NCBI RefSeq assembly: GCF_000002235.5
Contig: NW_022145612.1
Coordinates: 15,802,809 to 15,866,808 of the forward strand
Origin: Strongylocentrotus purpuratus
Taxonomy: Eukaryota; Echinodermata; Echinoidea; Camarodonta; Strongylocentrotidae
DNA: 64,000 nucleotides
Direction of reading: 5' to 3'
Positions 58,177-64,000 of the stretch are shown one piece after another; position 1 is the first letter of the stretch, and each line of letters starts with the position of its first letter. The notes under the pieces are model-generated. The model did not search any database. It saw only the letters and a list, made by a program, of their open reading frames with translations, and was not told where the DNA came from. A program made the position numbers and the translations under genes.

Positions 58177-61100
58177 TCACGTTCCTTGTTGTTTGATGAT
58201 AGGAGGTATGTTTTTGATATTGGGTGCAGTGTAGGGAGGGGTAGGAATCCCACTAGTAGGTTGAGGTGAAGGCAGACCAGGTGCGAATCCACTTTGCTGC
58301 TGTGGAATATGGTTCTGGGTAATTCCTGCTACCACAGAGTTAAAACTTGGCAACTTCTGGGAACCCATTGACTGACTCGTATGCACGTTGTAAGGGAGTC
58401 CGCCATTAGAGTTGATGCCGTTCACAGCTGGTACACTGTTTGAATTGGTACGGCGCAAGGCATTCTGAATGTTGGAAACACTACTCCATGTTTGCCGGAA
58501 ACTGGGTAGGGCTGCCTGATGAGCAGCCTGAGAAGGGGTTGGCGCTGATGCACTTGGGCTCATTCCAGATGAAGCATTAGGGCTAGCTTGTGGCAAGGTG
58601 GTTGTGATGATTTGTGGACTCTGAGGTGACATCATAGGGTGAGGCACCTGCTGTCCTCCATGCGGAGACAACATAGGTTGAGAGATAGGGAACGAGGGCA
58701 CCATTGCACGATTGCCACTTATGACTCCATTGAGGACAGTGTGACGCAAGGAATCATGATGGTTTTCTGTCGTTGCAGCTGTGGTGCTGAGGGTGTTCTG
58801 TGTCAGCAGAGATTGTGTCTGAGGGATTACAGGACCATTGAATTGAGCAACACTGTTCGTAAACACCCCATGGCCTGCCAGAGTGCTAGGTAGGGTGAAG
58901 GCCTGGCCAGATTGTGCTGTGGCAGACATATTACTCAAAGGCACTGCATTGGTGAGATTAGAGGACGGTGGCTTGATTGCATTATGATTAGAACCATCAT
59001 TCGAGTTCTGTCTCATGGTATCAGCTATAAGTCTATTTGCTGCAGATTGAAGATCGCTGGGGAGTCCATCTGAACTATCCTGGCTGATGGCAGCCTCAGT
59101 CACATCTCCTGGCAGCGAGTTGCTATTTTCTTCTCCGTCGTTAAAGAGCTGCTCCAGAGAAAGCTTAGCATCATTGACATCCTCTGATGCTTGAAAGAAT
59201 GCACGCTCCAAGGCTTCTGCCTCCTCCCTTGTAGGCAGGAAATCACCATTCCTTCCTGAAATGGTTCACAAACGGAAAAGGATTAAATATATGTTTACTT
59301 TCACTAGCAAGACAAATTTGACTTTTTTTATGAACCTAAATCTTGTTTGTTTTGTTCTTTTTTTGACATACAAGAATCAAGGAAGTTATGAGAGGGGGTA
59401 GGTTCATGTACCCTCCCAGTTTTCAGCCACAAAGATACAGCATTTTATCAATAAGCCCATGAAATTTCCTTTCTCTATCTCAAAGGTAAATTTGGTGTCA
59501 AAAGATTAGCAAATTTCCTGGCTACAGAGTCACATTAGCTCACAAGGATTTTCTTTCTTCCAAATACTGTTTGCAATGAATCTTTGGTGGAGAAAAGAAT
59601 CTTTTCCTCTGGTATCTAGTTAAAAATATGACTTGGTTACATATCCTGCACCAAAGCCCAGGAAAACCTCAATAGTTTTTGATATCCGAGGATGTATAAG
59701 TCTATGCTGCTTCACAATCTAGTTGTTGTCTTTTTTCTCCCGTTTTTTCCTATTATATTCTAGTATCATGATTACCTTCAAAGATGTCATTCAGGTTTTG
59801 TAGAACGCTTGAAAGAGCTTCCTCCTCTGCGTCTGAGTTGAGGTCTTCAGGAGGTGACTCCACTGCCTCTGCATTCATGACTTCTTCCAGAGCAGACATG
59901 TCCATCAGATGGACAGGGAGATCATGGGCACCAATGCTCCTGAATGCAGGGGTGTGAGGTGGGGGATGAGGAGTAGCCACAGGGATCACAGGGGTGCTGC
60001 TGATGGGTAGCTGGTAGTTTTGCAGAGGTTCTGAAGAGAAAGCAGGGAAGATGCAAATTATTTTACATACACTATGGGGTTATCAGCTACACTTGTAATG
60101 GCATGGCCTCCCACTACCATACCCTTTAGTAACAAGGAAACATTTACTAGTGGTGGTGGTTATTTTACCGGACTGCTAAGAAAGAATTAATGCTTGTTAG
60201 TAAGCAACCAGATGGCCGACGGCTTTAGGTCCTCTCCGAGGGACCTGGTAATGAGGATTAATGCCTTACCAAAGGGCACTAGTGCATCGACTTGTTTCGT
60301 ACTCGGGTCACCGGATTACGAGGCCACTGCTCTACCAACTGAGCTATCCCGCCTCCATATTTTAATTGCTTTCAGGGTTGTAATCAAATATCTACAGATC
60401 ATGGGTCTCGTGAGACATGACGTGCAAAACTTGACAGTCAAAATTGTACTCTTCTCGCTCAAGAATGGTATGAACTTGAACACCAATGTCACAGCAGACC
60501 AATATTTGTATTTTAAAAATATATATAATGACAGCTGGATTTTGAAGACGAAAAAAAATCAGTCTGAAGTCAAGTTGGCTTCAGCATCATGGATTGTAGC
60601 AGTCTTCTCAGTAGAATTGTTATATCCTAGGCAAATTGATTGACTTAACCACTTTCTATTGAAAGGCATTGTGTTGCAGAACCTCATGCATTTTTAAGAA
60701 GTTAATGATGCACTGACATATCAACAACTGTTGTCAAGTTGGCATTGCTTCTTTTATAATTAAATTTATTTTGGTTTGATTATAAGATGGCTCATATATT
60801 TGAAAGGATCCTGTTTAGTAGTTGGTCCATGAATACAAGAATATTCTTGCATACAATTTTGGAAATAAAGCATTGGAGATTGAGGTTATAATGGGATATA
60901 TTACAATTTTTACCCTTTGAATATCCACTTCAAAATAAGCCCTAAGGAAAAAAAAGAGCTTTTTCTAGAACTAGTGGCTGGAACAACAGGTAAATTCTCC
61001 AATTTAAAAAGAATTTAGTTCAAATTCTGACATGATAGGTCTAAGAAAGCATACAAAAGGAATCTCTTACCAAGTGGAGGTATTGGTTTCTGTGGTCGGT

Positions 61101-64000
61101 ACTTCCTGCGCTGGTTCTTCTTTTTCTTCTTGAAAGGCCTGGTTAGAGCTGAAGGCTTGGTCTTCTTTCTTGGTCTCTTTGACTTTGGTTCCATTCGCTT
61201 CAAAGTTGAAATGGTTTTAAGAAATTGATTAGAAACTCAAGAACAATCAAACACAGCAAGAAGGATGTTTCAATGTAGTATTAGTATTTACCTACCGATT
61301 TTTCATGTGATAAAGTAATGCTTTTTGAAAATTGATAATTATAAGTTTTCATTATTGCCATATTTGTAAGTTGGCTTTTCCCTGGCATCTGGCAAAGTCT
61401 GAGGTTATTGAATTGTCAAATGGAAACCTACATATAAGTCATTCTCAGCGAGTTTCCATAGGCATAGTGTTATTCTACAACACTTATAAAGATACGGTAT
61501 TTAGAGACAAAATCTATCATTTTATAAAATACATATAATATTCTTACCACTCTCTTGGCATGTTCCTGGCATAGAGGCTGCTCATTAAGCATGTCAAAAC
61601 TTGGCTCAATACAGCGGAATCCTCCTGGGAATTCAGCACCACACTGGTAGAACAATACTTGATCTTCATCTTCAAGTACGTCTGTATATTAGTTTACTAT
61701 TAAGGATTATATCTCACTTGATTTTTTAAACTTGTACTTCCTGCTTAAAGATGAAGTTGAGTTCTGGTCATGCGATTGCATTGTGAAAGAAACGGTGTGG
61801 AATCGACCAGAAAAGGTTGATCATCTAGCATATAATAATTTGTGTGTATTGCAAGGTTCTGAAATCATCAAAATGATAAGAGATTTGGCCAAGTCTTGGT
61901 AAAGTTACAAACACTGTACACAGAAAGATGTATATGGGACTACACGAACACGTGGCGTAAAAAACCTACCCCCCCCCCCCCCCGAGTTTTACGATGAACA
62001 TGACATATTTAGAATATGAAGGCATTTGAAGAGCCATGCTTTTCAGGGAACATGTCTTATCCGATGTTCTTCCACACTTGCATAATAAGAATGATAAAGT
62101 TCATAAATTATTTTTCACCTCTTCCCAGAACTCAACCTTCTCTTTAAGCTCTATGCTTTAGAAGGTAATGCACACTGTTGATAAAAGTAAACTGGGTAAA
62201 AAGAAGAAGAGTTTTTTATGTTCTGATTTCAGATTCACCTATGGGGGGTAGAACGAGAGCTCCCAAAACTTTGCTCTGGAAATGCCTTCATTTTCGACAA
62301 CTAACACATCTAGCAATGATCTCTAAGATGCATTCATCACAGCTATGGTATATATTTCATGTTGTGGCACATTTAACAAATTGTGAATATCGTAATTAAC
62401 GTTGTATAAACCGCCCTCGTGTATTAACCGCACCCCTCTTTTTCGCCCTCAAAAAGAAAGAAAAAAAAAGAAAACAAATTTGGGCGACTCTGTCGGCAGC
62501 AAGCCAGATCCGTGTTAAAACCCACGCATGAAGGCCTTTTATTTAACTGCGAAGTGCTGTTGAATGTGTAAGATCATTAATGTAAATTAAAAAACAGTAG
62601 AGGACCTAGGATAGAACCTTGTGGTACGTGTTTTGTGTAATAGAAGAAAAATTGGAGGAATTATTATTATAAACTACATATTGAGATCTATCAGAAAGAT
62701 TACTTTCAAACCAAGATGACAGACAAATTTGAGTGTTGTTCTAGTTTTCGAGTGGTGAGTCAACACCGATTACTGAGCTGGGAGACTTTGCCAGGCATAG
62801 CGCCAGGTGGAGGGGCATAAATCAAAACTTTATATTTTTTTTTTTTTTTTGTACCTGTGTATAAGACGCACCCCGACTTGGAATTTTTTTCGGTGGCAAA
62901 AAAGTGCGGTTAATACAACGTTAATTACGGTACCAAAAAGATGAAATTGTCATGAGCAATTCAGAGATAGGCTTCTATGTATGTTGATAAATCTCAAGAT
63001 AATGAAGGATTGGGAACCCCCCCCCCCCCCAAAAAAAAAAAAACAAAAAAAAAAAAAACACAAACAACAACAACGACAAAACCCCAGTGTATTAAAAAGA
63101 GGGATCAGCTCTTAAACATTTTGGCTCACATGGAGTTATATGTCAAAACATAACTCTTTGAATAAAGAATAGCAGAATAAAAGGATACGTCTGAAGCAGT
63201 GCTTGCTGTATGGCATAGCCTCCTCTTGGCAAGGATCATCATTTTCCTCTTTACTGCAGCAGATCCTCTCTGGAGGGGCCTGAGGCTTGGGCCTACAACA
63301 ATATTAGAAACTCAGTCAATTCTTGATCAATATCATCTTATGAAATAATAATGATGTAACAAGACAAGTAAGTCTGAGGTGAATCTCAATCATTTTCTAC
63401 ATTTACAAATCTAGTAGAATAATCAACACCAAGAACAACAATATTTGTTGATATCTAAGCATGTCTAGAAATATTCGACCTATGACATCGTGAAACTAGT
63501 ATCTAGGAGGACCATATTCAGATTGAAATCATATAGAATCATATTTTATCAAAGTAAATGCAGGTCATTTAAACAGCTACCATATTAACTACAAACACAA
63601 TTTATTTGATAGAGACAATACTGCTAAAAACAATCAAATTTGGAGGATGAAATCATATGAAGTCTCTTTGGAATTTCAACTATCACACAATTTGCCTATT
63701 GATGTAAGACTTTTTGTAAACACTAGAACAAGTATACATCCAAAATAGCCCAGATAACTCACATTAATTTTGCTCATAGCTAAAAATAATCATGGATACT
63801 AAATAAAAAATTAGAGAGAAACAGAAGATTATTGCACAATACCTCCACATTTCTTACAACACTATGTTGAGCGTACCTTTGTAATGTCTCTTCTTGAACC
63901 CTGAGTATAGATACAGCTGTTCCAAAGGGATGGTCTCTGGCAGCATCAGCTAGGAGTTTACTAGAACATCTCATGTCTCTCTGCTCATGCTCATCACATT
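58177..64000 (-). CDS. INO80D: INO80 complex subunit D, C-terminal exons (partial)
   Basis: INO80D is a metazoan accessory subunit of the INO80 chromatin remodeller. Exons on the minus strand: >64000-63877, 63292-63189, 61681-61548, 61197-61071, 60030-59776, 59255-58177 (stop TGA); 1823 nt, frame continuous. Domains in order: helical HPFGTAVSILRVQEETLQ; a C3Hc3H zinc-finger region (ICCSKEENDDPC, SKHCFRHVLEDED, YQCGAEFPGGFRC, EQPLCQEHAKRV); a basic KRPRKKTKPSALTRPFKKKK and YRPQKPIPPLG block nearly identical to human; then NGDFLPTREEAEALERAF and a long Ser/Thr/Gln/Pro-rich tail of about 350 residues. An acidic stretch (ESPPEDLNSDAEEEALSS) precedes it. The first zinc finger and start lie off the right edge. 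The NSL subunit KANSL2 shares the finger type but not the basic block or tail. Confidence 0.96.
60140..60356 (-). repeat. tRNA-derived SINE in an INO80D intron
   Basis: Minus strand from 60356: GGCGGGATAGCTCAGTTGG, then TAGAGCAGTGGCCTCGTAAT, a clear tRNA 5' half with an A box and an anticodon-stem-like CCTCGTAATC, and a degraded B box (GTGACCCGAGTACGAA). A non-tRNA body follows to about 60140. The sequence past the anticodon arm does not fold as a tRNA, so it is a SINE and not a functional gene. Confidence 0.75.
61745..62147. mobile_element. TTAA-flanked MITE, copy 2 (INO80D intron)
   Basis: Same family and orientation as 18196-18579: TTAAAG...AAGTTGAGTTCTGG at the left and CCAGAACTCAACCTTC...CTTTAA at the right, with long shared inner blocks (GAATATGAAGGCATTTGAAG, GATGTTCTTCCACACTTGCA). 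It carries a private C run near 61971-61983. 403 bp. Confidence 0.88.
62390..62930. mobile_element. Tc2/Kanga-like non-autonomous transposon with a LINE fragment inside
   Basis: Inverted ends TCGTAATTAACGTTGTAT and (minus) CCGTAATTAACGTTGTAT, extending into AACCGC and then TGCGTCTTATACAC-type subterminal sequence, flanked by TA on each side (62388-62389, 62931-62932). This fits Tc1/mariner-type elements related to Tc2. The middle is not transposase but LINE-derived. Confidence 0.75.
62560..62722 (-). pseudogene. LINE reverse-transcriptase fragment inside the Tc-type element
   Basis: Minus strand: LSSWFESNLSDRSQYVVYNN in one frame, then VPQGSILGPLLF in another, matching the conserved RT stretch (WFxSYLxxRxQxV ... 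GVPQGSxLGPLLFxIYINDL) of CR1/Jockey/L2-type LINEs. A frameshift separates the two parts and the catalytic aspartate motif is absent. It is a dead fragment. Confidence 0.7.

Noticed and set aside
58639-58893. Open frame on the plus strand over the last INO80D exon
   Set aside because: Shadow of the INO80D C-terminal tail, which is a long frame continuous with the upstream exons.
60285-60356. Possible functional tRNA gene
   Set aside because: The 5' half fits a tRNA but the B box is degraded and the T arm does not pair; it continues into a SINE body.

Overview
The window looks like nuclear DNA of a marine deuterostome invertebrate, most likely an echinoderm (sea-urchin-like). The genes have many short exons with GT-AG introns, the proteins are close to vertebrate orthologs, the intergenic DNA is AT-rich, and it is full of small DNA transposons, tRNA-derived SINEs and homopolymer runs. 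The species call is inference.

Four protein-coding genes are present. (1) + strand, 3580-6199: the last four exons of selenium-binding protein 1 / methanethiol oxidase (SELENBP1); its 5' part lies off the left edge. (2) - strand, 36666-15624: a complete 24-coding-exon SIN3A co-repressor, predicted 1413 aa, with PAH1-PAH3, the HDAC-interacting region and the conserved C-terminus. A possible non-coding first exon and promoter sit near 39.2-39.9 kb. (3) - strand, 47540-43779: complete three-exon MESD (LRP5/6 chaperone), 217 aa. (4) - strand, from the right edge to 58177: the 3' six exons of INO80D. SELENBP1 and SIN3A are convergent; SIN3A, MESD and INO80D all read leftward. SIN3A (histone deacetylase scaffold) and INO80D (remodeller subunit) are both chromatin proteins; nothing in the sequence shows that they are co-regulated.

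Layout: 1-3.6 kb AT-rich DNA with one dispersed repeat; 3.6-6.3 kb SELENBP1 3' end; 6.8-10.1 kb a broken LINE split by a small transposon, then an unclassified inverted-repeat element; 10.1-15.6 kb SIN3A downstream DNA with a palindromic MITE; 15.6-36.7 kb SIN3A, whose introns hold at least seven mobile elements, several right beside splice sites; 36.7-43.8 kb SIN3A upstream and MESD downstream DNA; 43.8-47.5 kb MESD, with a 651-bp near-perfect palindrome in intron 1; 47.6-51.5 kb a GC-rich block with a hAT-type element, a ~112-bp satellite showing dimeric higher-order structure, and a second ~100-bp satellite; 51.5-58.2 kb gene-free AT-rich DNA that may be INO80D 3' UTR; 58.2-64 kb INO80D.

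I found no convincing new protein system. The most unusual content is structural: three long palindromes or foldbacks, a two-level satellite inside a hAT element, a Tc-type element carrying a piece of LINE reverse transcriptase, transposons abutting SIN3A splice sites, a GC-AG intron in SIN3A, and a repeat that spreads DR1 nuclear-receptor half-site pairs. Exon edges were set by hand from splice signals, reading-frame continuity and remembered human protein sequences; no alignment was run.
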